64,000 nt of DNA from Cellvibrio fontiphilus (lineage in GTDB: Bacteria; Pseudomonadota; Gammaproteobacteria; Pseudomonadales; Cellvibrionaceae). The stretch lies in NCBI RefSeq assembly GCF_035317345.1, contig NZ_JAYKTU010000003.1; one strand, given 5' to 3'. Below are positions 1 through 7,899 of this stretch, one piece after another. Every line of letters starts with the position of its first letter. Positions within the stretch are counted from its first letter, which is position 1. The notes beneath the pieces were generated by a model. It saw only the letters and a list, made by a program, of their open reading frames with translations, ran no database searches and had not been told where the DNA came from. A program made the position numbers and the translations under genes.

Positions 1-130
1 GCTTACAACCAGTCGTTTAATACGCGCACTGCGTGCGCTGGGACAGTTTGTAAGTCGCGCGTTTTGTTTGTGGTTACGGAAAGCTTATCGCAAGCGCAAC
101 TTACAAACTGCCCATTAACTAAGCGTTAGC
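1..130 (+). other. Integron attC-like recombination site
   Basis: Long imperfect inverted repeat of the attC type. The left arm GGGACAGTTTGTAAGT (40-55) pairs with ACTTACAAACTGCCC (99-113), leaving one unpaired A, which matches the extrahelical base of attC sites. The right end carries GTTAGC (125-130), fitting the R' consensus GTTRRRY. TTAAT (17-21) and ATTAA (114-118) extend the stem, and a small perfect hairpin (GCGCAC/GTGCGC, 24-38) sits on the left side. The left R'' box would be around 1-9, at the window edge, so the site may be cut there. A cassette-style gene starts 20 bp after the R' box. Recognised by pattern only; no folding calculation was made. Confidence 0.7.
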
Positions 131-149
131 AAATTCAGGAGCCAAAATA

Positions 150-788
150 GTGCTAAATTTCTCACCAAATGAATACTCACATATTGTTCAGGAAATACGG
201 GAGAGAATACTTTCCGCAGAGGTTCTCTCGAATGAAAGAAATCTTGTCTTTATTGAATCGGCATCTCTTCAAATAAGAAAGATAATTGAACTTATTGCAT
301 ATTTATCCGTATTAGTTAACGTCGAAAAATTAAATCACGAAAACAGAAACGAATATAGAGCAAATAAAATTGTCGAAACACTCAATGAAAAAACAACTGT
401 TTTCTATCCTCTGCCAAGCTACATGTTAGCTCCTAGTGGAAACGAAAAAGAGCCAACCCTTATTCCTTTGGGTTTTGGCGGTGCATTATCTCAAAGTGAG
501 TTTTTGCAGGCCTACAAAAAAACAGGTGAAATACTCCATGCCCAACACCCGCTTAAAGAGAAGTTAGATATAGATTACTTTTTTCAAGAAAATAAAAGCA
601 TTCTTAAAAAATTAAAGGGGTTATTGCAACGACACACTGTAGGAATAAATCACGGACAGAACAAATACACTTTTTTGCATGTAGAAATTGACTTTACAAA
701 TAGCGAGTCCACCAAAGAAACCAAAATTTGGCAATATCATGCTCACATCTTTAATGAAGAAGAGCTAAAGTCAATATTCAACATATAA
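150..788 (+). CDS. Hypothetical protein, integron gene cassette
   Basis: Protein of 212 residues that I do not recognise. It has no signal peptide or membrane segment and looks soluble, rich in Lys, Asn, Glu and Ile, with helical N-terminal and central parts. The start is GTG at 150, with AGGAG at 137-141 and 8 bases spacing. The codons are clearly more AT-rich than in every later gene, which suggests recent transfer. It lies 20 bp past one attC-like site and 10 bp before the start of another, the classic layout of a promoterless integron cassette. Expression would depend on a promoter to the left or inside attC. Function unknown; cassette status is an inference from the flanks. Confidence 0.75.
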   Translation: MLNFSPNEYSHIVQEIRERILSAEVLSNERNLVFIESASLQIRKIIELIAYLSVLVNVEKLNHENRNEYRANKIVETLNEKTTVFYPLPSYMLAPSGNEKEPTLIPLGFGGALSQSEFLQAYKKTGEILHAQHPLKEKLDIDYFFQENKSILKKLKGLLQRHTVGINHGQNKYTFLHVEIDFTNSESTKETKIWQYHAHIFNEEELKSIFNI

Positions 789-797
789 TTAACAATT

Positions 798-842
798 GCT
801 AACAAGCGACTGTGGTAGAAAATCAATACCTGTAACGCAAAT
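798..842 (+). other. Truncated second attC site
   Basis: GCTAACAAGCGACTG (798-812) looks like the left (R''-L'') end of an attC site. It comes just after the cassette gene stop, where the cassette's own attC should begin. No matching right half (GTTAG box) follows; instead the 3' end of an IS110/IS1111-type transposase starts at 843. The site therefore seems interrupted by the element, as expected for the IS1111-attC group, which targets attC sites. The exact boundary of the element cannot be fixed by eye. Confidence 0.5.
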
Positions 843-1262
843 CTAGTTTGCTTGCCACTCGCAATTATCTCGCACCATGGCATTTAAAATTGTCATCATT
901 TTTCGCATGCAGGCTGTAAGCGCAACCTTCTTGTGCTTACCCTGCTCGACGAGCTTTTTATAAAATTTCTTCATCACCGGATTGCACTGAATCGCGCTCA
1001 GCATCGCCATATACAACACCGTGCGAATCGGTGCCCTACCGCCTTTGATTCTGCGCCGCCCCTTCATTATGCCGCTGTCGCGATTAAACGGCGCTAATCC
1101 ACAAAGCGCTGCTATTTTGCGTGGCGATAGTTGGCCTAGCTCAGGTAGCTCTCCCAATAACGTAAACGTAACACCATCACCAACGCCCGGTACTAAGCTT
1201 AGAATTTCATAAGTGCGTTGCCGCAAGAGTGTGTGTTGATGCTTACCAAATACGGTGTGCAC
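843..1262 (-). pseudogene. IS110/IS1111-family transposase, C-terminal remnant
   Basis: The last 139 residues or so of an IS110-family transposase: the helix-hairpin-helix-like LVPGVGDG, then LCGLAPFNRDSG, KGRRRIKGGR and a closing ACMRKMMTILNAMVRD. These are typical of the C-terminal Transposase_20 domain and closest to the IS1111 group. Full-length members have about 340 residues with an N-terminal DEDD catalytic domain, which is absent. Reading upstream in the same frame, an in-frame stop occurs at 1302-1304, only 14 codons before the apparent GTG start. The element is broken and cannot move by itself. 1263-1406 holds no recognisable gene and is probably deletion debris. Confidence 0.85.
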
Positions 1263-1406
1263 TATTTTGTGCAGTTGCAGGAAAAAATGGAGCTCCGGGA
1301 ATCAATACAAAGAACTGAACACCATGTGCTAGAAATGCAAAACCCCACTTTTTGCGTAGGGTTTGTCAGCGGTCTGAAGAAGCAGATTACTCTTTTTTGA
1401 AATTAT

Positions 1407-2138
1407 TTATTGTGCTGATGGCACTATTTGCACTCGCGGCGGGCTGCCCAACTTTATATCACCACGCACGCGGTAACCTGGTACGGCCTCGCGCATTTTT
1501 TGATAAATCCACCGCCCTTCCACATCGGTACGGGCGATGATCATCGCCAAACTATCTGTTGCTTTGAGTTTTTGCGCAATCTCGGTGATACGAGCCAATA
1601 TTTGTGGATCATCTTTACCGAGTAAATTCGCATCCAGCAAAAACTCATTCGCACCACCACGATATGGTTGAACTGGCGGGGCAGATTTAATTTGCTCGGC
1701 AAGTGCAGAAGATACCTCTTTGATCAGAAGGTTATTCGGATCGACGATGCGAGCATTGTTTAGCATAGTTGTCGCCTGAGTATAATTGCCTCGCGCGGCA
1801 GCTTGTCGAGCAAGATCCACATAGCGCATCACTATCCCCTGCAAACCACCCTTGGCACGTTGATTTTCAGGATCAAGCTTTAATACTGCACGGAAAAAAT
1901 CATAGGCATTATCGTTAGCAGGAGTCAGCAACTGGTCACGCGAAAGGGTATATTCACCGTTCAGGAGCAACATACGAATAACCTGCTGTTCCTTGGTAAT
2001 TACCGGTGCCGGAGCCGCTGCGGGCGGAGGGACAACCACAGCCGGCTTTTTCTGGTTTGCAAAAAAAGTTAGCTGGCAAGCACTTAGACTGAACGCCATT
2101 GTCATATACAAAATACTGCGACCAACAAAACTAAACAT
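1407..2138 (-). CDS. TPR-type lipoprotein, hypothetical
   Basis: Protein of 243 residues with a lipoprotein signal: hydrophobic residues 9-20 and a lipobox LSAC with Cys21 as the lipidation site. A Pro/Ala-rich linker (about 32-46) follows, then a helical region with tetratricopeptide-like repeats (about 50-150: AYDFFRAVLKLDPENQRA and YTQATTMLNNARIVDPNN). The C-terminal 70 residues (KLKATDSLAMIIARTDVEGR) resemble an OmpA-like or SPOR-like small domain but cannot be assigned. It is probably anchored in the outer membrane facing the periplasm. It is divergent from dsbD across 175 bp that must hold both promoters. Function unknown. Confidence 0.8.
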   Translation of the reverse strand: MFSFVGRSILYMTMAFSLSACQLTFFANQKKPAVVVPPPAAAPAPVITKEQQVIRMLLLNGEYTLSRDQLLTPANDNAYDFFRAVLKLDPENQRAKGGLQGIVMRYVDLARQAAARGNYTQATTMLNNARIVDPNNLLIKEVSSALAEQIKSAPPVQPYRGGANEFLLDANLLGKDDPQILARITEIAQKLKATDSLAMIIARTDVEGRWIYQKMREAVPGYRVRGDIKLGSPPRVQIVPSAQ

Positions 2139-2313
2139 AAAACATTTCTCTGAGCTGAAAGATGAGCTGTATGTTGCGATAACTATATCGCCCTTGGCTT
2201 ACAATGCTTACCGGTTGTTTGCCGGGGCGCGTATGTTACTGTAAGTCACACTGAAGGACACCAGAGTCCAAGCGCACCCCAGCCATTTTATTTTTGACCA
2301 AGATAATTAACCT

Positions 2314-4107
2314 ATGCAGAAAACTCGACACCTTGTAGCCAACACTATTCGCTCTACTGCTGCCTTTTTCCTGCTGCTAATCCCCCTACTTGGATTGGGT
2401 ACAAAGGCTTGGGCAGAAGATCCATTCTCCAAAAGCAGTAGCTTCACCGACAACAACAGCCTGCTTAGCCCCCAAGATGAATTTTTACCCGTTGGCGAGG
2501 CGTTTAAACCAACATTTGCAATTTCCAGCAAACAACTAAAGCTCAGCTGGGCGATTGCCGACAAATACTACTTGTACGAAGAGCGCTTCAAGTTTAAAGC
2601 CGACCAGAACCTAACCTTGACCCCGAGTTACACGTCCGGGTTAATGAAATATGACGAGCTATTTGAACGTGAAACTATGGTGCACTACCATCAGGTAGCA
2701 GCAAGTTTCGACCTTACCCGGATCGACCGTCCTTTTATACTGAAAGTCGAATACCAAGGCTGCGCCGATGCCGGGCTTTGTTATCCACCGCAAAAGCTCA
2801 CTCTGGCCGTAGACCCAGTCGCCCTGACCATCTCCGAACAATCCATCACACCACCACTAACCCAACAACCCTTACCCTCAACTGCTGACTCATTACCGGA
2901 AACAACCTCACCCTGGTTGCTCCAAGCCATAGCGCTGGCACTTTTGGGCGGCATGATTTTGAACCTTATGCCCTGCGTATTCCCGGTTCTCTCCATTAAA
3001 GTGATGAGCCTCGCGAATGCTGACCGCAATCGATTAGTGCTACATGGCTGGATTTACACATTAGGAATAGTGGCCTGTTTTGTGGGCTTTGCCATTGCGC
3101 TGATTTTGGCACGCAAGGGTGGGGAAGCGGTCGGTTGGGGCTTTCAGTTGCAATCACCAAGCCTGATTGCTGCACTCACCTATCTCTTTTTTGTGATGGG
3201 GCTGAGCATGTCAGGCCTTATCAATTTTGGCAGCAGCCTGATGGGGGCTGGCCAACAACTCACCCAGAAATCTGGCCTTAGCGGCTCCTTTTTTACCGGC
3301 GTGCTGGCAGCAGTTGTCGCCAGCCCCTGCACAGCTCCGTTTATGGGCGCAGCTTTGGGCTTTGCGCTCACCCAACCACCCGTGATTTGCATCGCTATTT
3401 TTGCAGCACTGGGTTTTGGTATGGCGCTACCATTATTCCTACTGTGCTATTTGCCCGCACTCGCCAATCGCCTGCCCAAACCGGGGCTGTGGATGGATAA
3501 CCTCAAGCAACTTTTGGCTTTCCCGCTCTATCTCAGTGCGATTTGGCTGCTCTGGGTTTATGGTCGCCAGACTGGCGTTAATGGCATGGCCAGCCTGTGT
3601 GTTGGCACCCTATTAATTGCCTTCGGTTGCTGGCTCTTGGGGCGGGAAGCACAAGGCTTTTGGTTATGGATGCGCCGCCTTGTTATTGCCGCCAGCTGGA
3701 GCGCAGCACTTGTGCTTATGGTGCAAACACCAAATTCAAATCACCAGAGCCAGGAACAAGGCCGCTGGCAGACTTACAGCCCAGAACTGCTCGCCGAACT
3801 GCGCAGCCAGGGTAGGCCAGTGTTTGTAAACCTAACCGCAGACTGGTGCTTAACCTGTCTTGCCAATGAGCGCGTAGCCTTGGATACCGAAGCAGTCAGC
3901 GCGGTTTTTGATGAGCTGGGTGTGGCCACACTCAAAGGCGATTGGACCAACACCGACCCACAAATTACCGAATTGTTGCAAGAATATGGCCGCAGCGGTG
4001 TTCCACTGTACCTCTGGTTCCCGGCTAATCACACCGGAAAAGCACAGGTATTGCCGCAATTATTGACAAAAGAATTGGTTATAGGACACATCAAAGGCAA
4101 AAATTAG
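2314..4107 (+). CDS. dsbD: Thiol:disulfide interchange protein DsbD
   Basis: Inner-membrane reductase that carries electrons from cytoplasmic thioredoxin to periplasmic DsbC/DsbG and cytochrome maturation proteins. All three domains are present in 597 residues. A signal peptide (1-34) precedes an N-terminal beta domain with the Cys pair C150/C156 (GCADAGLCY). An eight-helix membrane domain has C221 (MPCVFP) and C339 (SPCTAP). A C-terminal thioredoxin fold has WCLTC (C512/C515). The six redox cysteines match E. coli DsbD (565 residues). It is the first gene of the conserved dsbD-aroQ-accBC-prmA block but is separated from aroQ by 325 bp, so probably transcribed on its own. Confidence 0.95.
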   Translation: MQKTRHLVANTIRSTAAFFLLLIPLLGLGTKAWAEDPFSKSSSFTDNNSLLSPQDEFLPVGEAFKPTFAISSKQLKLSWAIADKYYLYEERFKFKADQNLTLTPSYTSGLMKYDELFERETMVHYHQVAASFDLTRIDRPFILKVEYQGCADAGLCYPPQKLTLAVDPVALTISEQSITPPLTQQPLPSTADSLPETTSPWLLQAIALALLGGMILNLMPCVFPVLSIKVMSLANADRNRLVLHGWIYTLGIVACFVGFAIALILARKGGEAVGWGFQLQSPSLIAALTYLFFVMGLSMSGLINFGSSLMGAGQQLTQKSGLSGSFFTGVLAAVVASPCTAPFMGAALGFALTQPPVICIAIFAALGFGMALPLFLLCYLPALANRLPKPGLWMDNLKQLLAFPLYLSAIWLLWVYGRQTGVNGMASLCVGTLLIAFGCWLLGREAQGFWLWMRRLVIAASWSAALVLMVQTPNSNHQSQEQGRWQTYSPELLAELRSQGRPVFVNLTADWCLTCLANERVALDTEAVSAVFDELGVATLKGDWTNTDPQITELLQEYGRSGVPLYLWFPANHTGKAQVLPQLLTKELVIGHIKGKN

Positions 4108-4170
4108 CTACAAATAACGACATTTAAGCGACGTTTGAATCATTTAATCCCATCTTTACAAAACTTCTCA

Positions 4171-4199
4171 CATCATGCCGCTATCGTGAGGGCATGATG
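4171..4199. repeat. Palindrome downstream of dsbD
   Basis: Perfect inverted repeat CATCATGCC / GGCATGATG with an 11-base loop, 63 bp after the dsbD stop. No U-tract follows, so it is not a standard intrinsic terminator. It could be an mRNA-stabilising hairpin or a protein-binding site. The rest of 4108-4432 holds no gene I can support. Confidence 0.4.
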
Positions 4200-4367
4200 C
4201 GGGGATAATCCTGCAAAAGAGTTATTTGAACGTCACCCATTAGTATTACATTGACTAACTTCTGCAATCATGCAGGCATTTTCACTCATCTAAACAAAAT
4301 TTCGCTGTCATCGTGGACAGATCTGGATTTTTGCGGCAAACTCTTTTCACTTTTTATCCCGACAGGC

Positions 4368-4394
4368 AAAAAACCACCATTTAGGTGGTTTTTG
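4368..4394 (+). terminator. Intrinsic terminator-like hairpin in aroQ leader
   Basis: AAAAAACCACC, loop ATTTA, GGTGGTTTTT: a stem with A-tract and U-tract, the form of a (possibly bidirectional) Rho-independent terminator. It ends only 39 bp before the aroQ ATG, leaving little room for a complete promoter plus leader after it. It is either the dsbD terminator with a 260-nt 3' UTR or an attenuator within the aroQ-accBC leader. Confidence 0.6.
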
Positions 4395-4432
4395 TGCAAA
4401 ATGACTAGAACATCACTGCAGGATTACAGTTA

Positions 4433-4870
4433 ATGGCAACCATTTTGGTATTACACGGCCCCAATCTGAACCTTCTGGGGCTGCGCGAACCAGGCATCTA
4501 TGGCGCCACCACACTGGAAGACATCAACCGCAAATTAACCCAAACCGCGCTGGATGCCGGCCATCACCTGCAAACCCTGCAAAGCAATGCTGAATATGAG
4601 TTGATTGATCGCATTCACGATGCCCGCAAAGAGGGCGTGGATTTCATCATCATTAACCCTGCTGCCTTTACACATACCAGCGTGGCATTACGCGATGCGC
4701 TGTTGGGTGTAGGAATCCCCTTTATCGAGGTGCATCTGTCCAATGTGTACAAGCGTGAAGCCTTCCGTCATCACTCTTATTTTTCTGATGTCGCCCAGGG
4801 CGTCATCTGTGGATTTGGCGCTATCAGCTACGATTTAGCGCTGCACGCTGCTTTTAACTTGATTAAATAA
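4433..4870 (+). CDS. aroQ: 3-dehydroquinate dehydratase, type II
   Basis: Third step of the shikimate pathway: trans-dehydration of 3-dehydroquinate to 3-dehydroshikimate, made by a dodecameric cytosolic enzyme. The 145 residues match the normal type II length (about 150). Family signatures are LHGPNLNLLG near the N-terminus, catalytic Tyr23 in the flexible lid (EPGIYG), IINPAAFTHTSVALRDAL, and catalytic His101 in IEVHLSN. It lies 64 bp ahead of accB in the same direction, the order also found in Pseudomonas, so co-transcription with accBC is likely. Confidence 0.96.
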   Translation: MATILVLHGPNLNLLGLREPGIYGATTLEDINRKLTQTALDAGHHLQTLQSNAEYELIDRIHDARKEGVDFIIINPAAFTHTSVALRDALLGVGIPFIEVHLSNVYKREAFRHHSYFSDVAQGVICGFGAISYDLALHAAFNLIK

Positions 4871-4934
4871 GCCTTTTTTCAGATCAATTATTCTTATTCA
4901 CCTTTCAACCAAGTTGCCAAAAAAAGAGGACACT

Positions 4935-5405
4935 ATGGATATTCGCAAAATTAAAAAACTGATCGAGCTGCTGGAAGAATCCAACATCGGCGAGCTGGAG
5001 ATCAAAGAGGGCGAAGAATCTGTGCGTATCGCACGTAACAGCGGCACAACTCAATACTTCACTGCCCCACAAGGTTTTGCTGCACCTGCCGCACCAGCAC
5101 CAGCAGCCCCTGCAGCTGCACCGGCGGCTGCCGTGCCCGCTGCTGCCCCTGCCGCTGCAGCCGTACCATCAGGTCACCTGGTGAAATCCCCTATGGTTGG
5201 AACCTTCTATCGCTCTCCAAGCCCCGGCTCACCAGCATTCATTGAAGTAGGCAAACACGTGAAAGCGGGTGATGTCATTTGCATCATCGAAGCCATGAAA
5301 ATGATGAACCAAATTGAAGCCGATAAAACCGGTGTAATTGAAGCCATTTTGGTTGAAGACGGCAGCCCCGTTGAGTTCGACCAGCCTTTAGTGACTATCG
5401 CCTAA
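4935..5405 (+). CDS. accB: Biotin carboxyl carrier protein of acetyl-CoA carboxylase
   Basis: Carries the CO2-loaded biotin between biotin carboxylase (AccC) and the carboxyltransferase in the first committed step of fatty-acid synthesis. The start is ATG 4935 (MDIRKIKKL) with AAGAGGA upstream; a TTG start at 4914 is in frame but would add a non-conserved leader. The 156 residues comprise an N-terminal dimerisation segment (1-35), a mobile Ala/Pro linker (about 48-78) and a biotinyl domain from about 80. Biotinylated Lys122 lies in the motif EAMKMMN. accC follows 64 bp later. Confidence 0.96.
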   Translation: MDIRKIKKLIELLEESNIGELEIKEGEESVRIARNSGTTQYFTAPQGFAAPAAPAPAAPAAAPAAAVPAAAPAAAAVPSGHLVKSPMVGTFYRSPSPGSPAFIEVGKHVKAGDVICIIEAMKMMNQIEADKTGVIEAILVEDGSPVEFDQPLVTIA

Positions 5406-5469
5406 CCCCAAGTTGCGGCTGTCGTCTGCGCGCGGGCGACCACATCACTAATCGCTGAGGAATTGGTTT

Positions 5470-6810
5470 ATGTTCGATAAAATTTTGATCGCCAACCGTG
5501 GCGAAATCGCGTTGCGCGTACTGCGCGCCTGCAAGGAGCTGGGTATCAAGACTGTTGCCGTCCACTCCCAGGTTGACCGCGATTTAAAACACGTCCGCCT
5601 GGCGGATGAATCAGTGTGCATCGGGCCAAACCCGTCACCCAAAAGCTACCTGAATGTTCCGGCTATTATTTCTGCCATGGAAATTACCGACGCCGAAGCA
5701 GTCCACCCAGGTTACGGTTTTCTTGCAGAAAATGCCGATTTTGCCGAACGTGTGCAAAAGAGCGGTTTTACCTTTATCGGCCCGGATCCTGCGGTCATTC
5801 GGATGATGGGAGACAAGGTAGAAGCGATTAAGGCCATGAAAAAAGCTGGTGTTCCCACCGTTCCAGGTTCAGACGGCCCATTACCGGAAGATCCGGAAGA
5901 ATGCATGAAGATCGCCAAACGTATTGGCTACCCCATCATCATCAAAGCAGCTGCCGGTGGCGGCGGTCGCGGCATGCGCGTGGTACACACCGAGGCAGCA
6001 CTGATCAGCTCCATCCATGTGACTCAAGGCGAAGCAAAAGCAGCCTTTGGTGATGGCACTGTGTACATGGAGAAATTCCTGCAGAACCCACGTCACGTGG
6101 AAGTGCAGATTCTGTCCGACGGCCAGGGCCATGCAATTCACTTGGGCGATCGCGACTGTTCACTGCAGCGCCGCCATCAGAAAGTATTGGAAGAGGCGCC
6201 GGCCCCCGGCATCCCGCAAGATGTGCGCGAAGAAACTTACGCTGCCTGCGTGAAAGCCTGTATCGACATTGGCTACAAAGGCGCCGGTACTTTTGAGTTC
6301 CTTTATGAAGACGGCCGTTTCTACTTTATCGAGATGAACACCCGTATTCAGGTGGAGCATCCAGTATCGGAAATGGTGACTGGTATCGACCTGATTAAAG
6401 AACAAATCCGTGTATGTTCCGGCTTGCCGCTATCATTCAAGCAGTCCGATGTAGTGATTCGCGGCCACTCCTTTGAGTGCCGCATCAATGCCGAAGACCC
6501 GAAAACCTTTATGCCCTGCCCCGGCTTGGTTAAAGGCTTCCATGCTCCCGGCGGCCTGGGTGTACGCGTGGATTCACACCTGTACAACGGCTATACAGTT
6601 CCACCCAACTACGATTCAATGATCGCCAAAATCATCACCTTTGGTGATACCCGTGAGATCGCCCTGAACCGTATGCGCAACGCACTGGATGAAACTATTG
6701 TGGATGGCATTCGCACTAATATCCCGCTGCAGCAGATGCTGGTTCGCGATACCGAATTCCGCAAAGGTGGTGTGAACATTCACTATCTGGAAAAGAAACT
6801 GGTGGAATAA
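5470..6810 (+). CDS. accC: Biotin carboxylase subunit of acetyl-CoA carboxylase
   Basis: ATP-dependent carboxylation of the biotin on AccB. The 446 residues have the standard layout: an N-terminal pre-ATP-grasp domain (MFDKILIANRGEIALRV), an ATP-grasp domain with the glycine-rich lid GGGGRGMRV (about 163-171), the metal and catalytic stretch EMNTRIQVEHPVSE, and a C-terminal domain ending KKLVE. GAGGA precedes the ATG. A clear intrinsic terminator starts 26 bp after the stop and closes the aroQ-accB-accC unit. Confidence 0.97.
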   Translation: MFDKILIANRGEIALRVLRACKELGIKTVAVHSQVDRDLKHVRLADESVCIGPNPSPKSYLNVPAIISAMEITDAEAVHPGYGFLAENADFAERVQKSGFTFIGPDPAVIRMMGDKVEAIKAMKKAGVPTVPGSDGPLPEDPEECMKIAKRIGYPIIIKAAAGGGGRGMRVVHTEAALISSIHVTQGEAKAAFGDGTVYMEKFLQNPRHVEVQILSDGQGHAIHLGDRDCSLQRRHQKVLEEAPAPGIPQDVREETYAACVKACIDIGYKGAGTFEFLYEDGRFYFIEMNTRIQVEHPVSEMVTGIDLIKEQIRVCSGLPLSFKQSDVVIRGHSFECRINAEDPKTFMPCPGLVKGFHAPGGLGVRVDSHLYNGYTVPPNYDSMIAKIITFGDTREIALNRMRNALDETIVDGIRTNIPLQQMLVRDTEFRKGGVNIHYLEKKLVE

Positions 6811-6835
6811 AACACCATTATTTCCGATTTGTAGG

Positions 6836-6859
6836 GGGCGCGATTTATCGCGCCCTTTT
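6836..6859 (+). terminator. Intrinsic terminator after accC
   Basis: Perfect 9-bp stem GGGCGCGAT / ATCGCGCCC with a TT loop followed by TTTT. It separates the acc genes from prmA. It also argues against any prmA start upstream of ATG 6900, because an earlier start would overlap this hairpin. Confidence 0.85.
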
Positions 6860-6899
6860 GCATTGCGCCCCTTACCTATTCATCGACAAGAATTTACCT

Positions 6900-7781
6900 A
6901 TGCCTTGGTTACAACTCAAAATCATCACTACCCGTCGCTATGCTGAATCACTGGAAGATTCACTGCTAGCCGCTGGAGCCGCCTCCGTGACCCTGCAGGA
7001 CAATGCCGACCAACCCATCCTGGAGCCGGGGCTGGGCGAAACCCCACTGTGGGACAGCGTAAAAATCACTGGGTTGTTTGACGCAGAGATAGATACCGCC
7101 AAGACAACCGCTATAGCCCAGCGCCGCTTTGGAAACCCACTGCCAGAACACCATTGGGAGCAGCTGGAGGATAAGGATTGGGAGCGGGAATGGATGGCTA
7201 ATTACCACGCCATTCGCTGCGGCGAACGTCTGTGGATCTGCCCCAGCTGGCAGCAGCCGCCGGAACCGGACAAGGTAAATTTGATGCTAGACCCAGGGCT
7301 TGCCTTTGGCACAGGTACTCACCCCACCACCTTTCTGTGCATGCAGTGGATCGACCAACAAGACTTTTCCAACCTCGAGGTAGTGGACTACGGCTGCGGC
7401 TCGGGCATTTTGGGGATAGCGACACTGCTGCTTGGCGCCAAGCGCGTACTCGGTGTAGATATTGACCCGCAAGCACTGCTGGCAACCACTGAAAACGCCA
7501 AACGCAACAACCTGCCCGCCGATGCCATGCCAGTCTACTTGCCGCCGGACTGCCCGGCGGTGCAAGTGGATATCATGCTTGCCAATATACTCGCCGGCCC
7601 CCTGGCTGAACTGGCACCTGCACTGAATGCCATGACCAAAGTCGGTGGCAAACTCTGTCTCTCAGGTATCTTATCGGTACAGGCAGAAACTGTTATAGCA
7701 GCTTATCGCCCTTGGTTTGATTTTGACCCGGTAGCCGAACAGGAAGAATGGGTGCGCCTGACGGCTACAAAGGTGAGATAG
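6900..7781 (+). CDS. prmA: Ribosomal protein L11 methyltransferase
   Basis: SAM-dependent enzyme that trimethylates ribosomal protein L11. The start is ATG 6900 (MPWLQLKI), giving 293 residues, the same as E. coli PrmA, whose N-terminus MPWIQLK it closely matches. There is an N-terminal L11-recognition domain (1-60), a linker, and a Rossmann methyltransferase domain with motif I VDYGCGSGILGIA (162-174) and LANILAGPL, the (N/D)PP-like post-motif of this family. An in-frame TTG at 6858 was rejected because it lies in the accC terminator. Confidence 0.95.
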   Translation: MPWLQLKIITTRRYAESLEDSLLAAGAASVTLQDNADQPILEPGLGETPLWDSVKITGLFDAEIDTAKTTAIAQRRFGNPLPEHHWEQLEDKDWEREWMANYHAIRCGERLWICPSWQQPPEPDKVNLMLDPGLAFGTGTHPTTFLCMQWIDQQDFSNLEVVDYGCGSGILGIATLLLGAKRVLGVDIDPQALLATTENAKRNNLPADAMPVYLPPDCPAVQVDIMLANILAGPLAELAPALNAMTKVGGKLCLSGILSVQAETVIAAYRPWFDFDPVAEQEEWVRLTATKVR

Positions 7782-7899
7782 TTGGCATTGCGGTGCAACA
7801 AGCCCAAGGGCGGACAGCGCCGCAATTTACCCAGTGGCGCGCAAAAAGTTAAACTGCCATTTCCCATAGCTTGATTCGACAGGTTTAAGAGCCGACACC

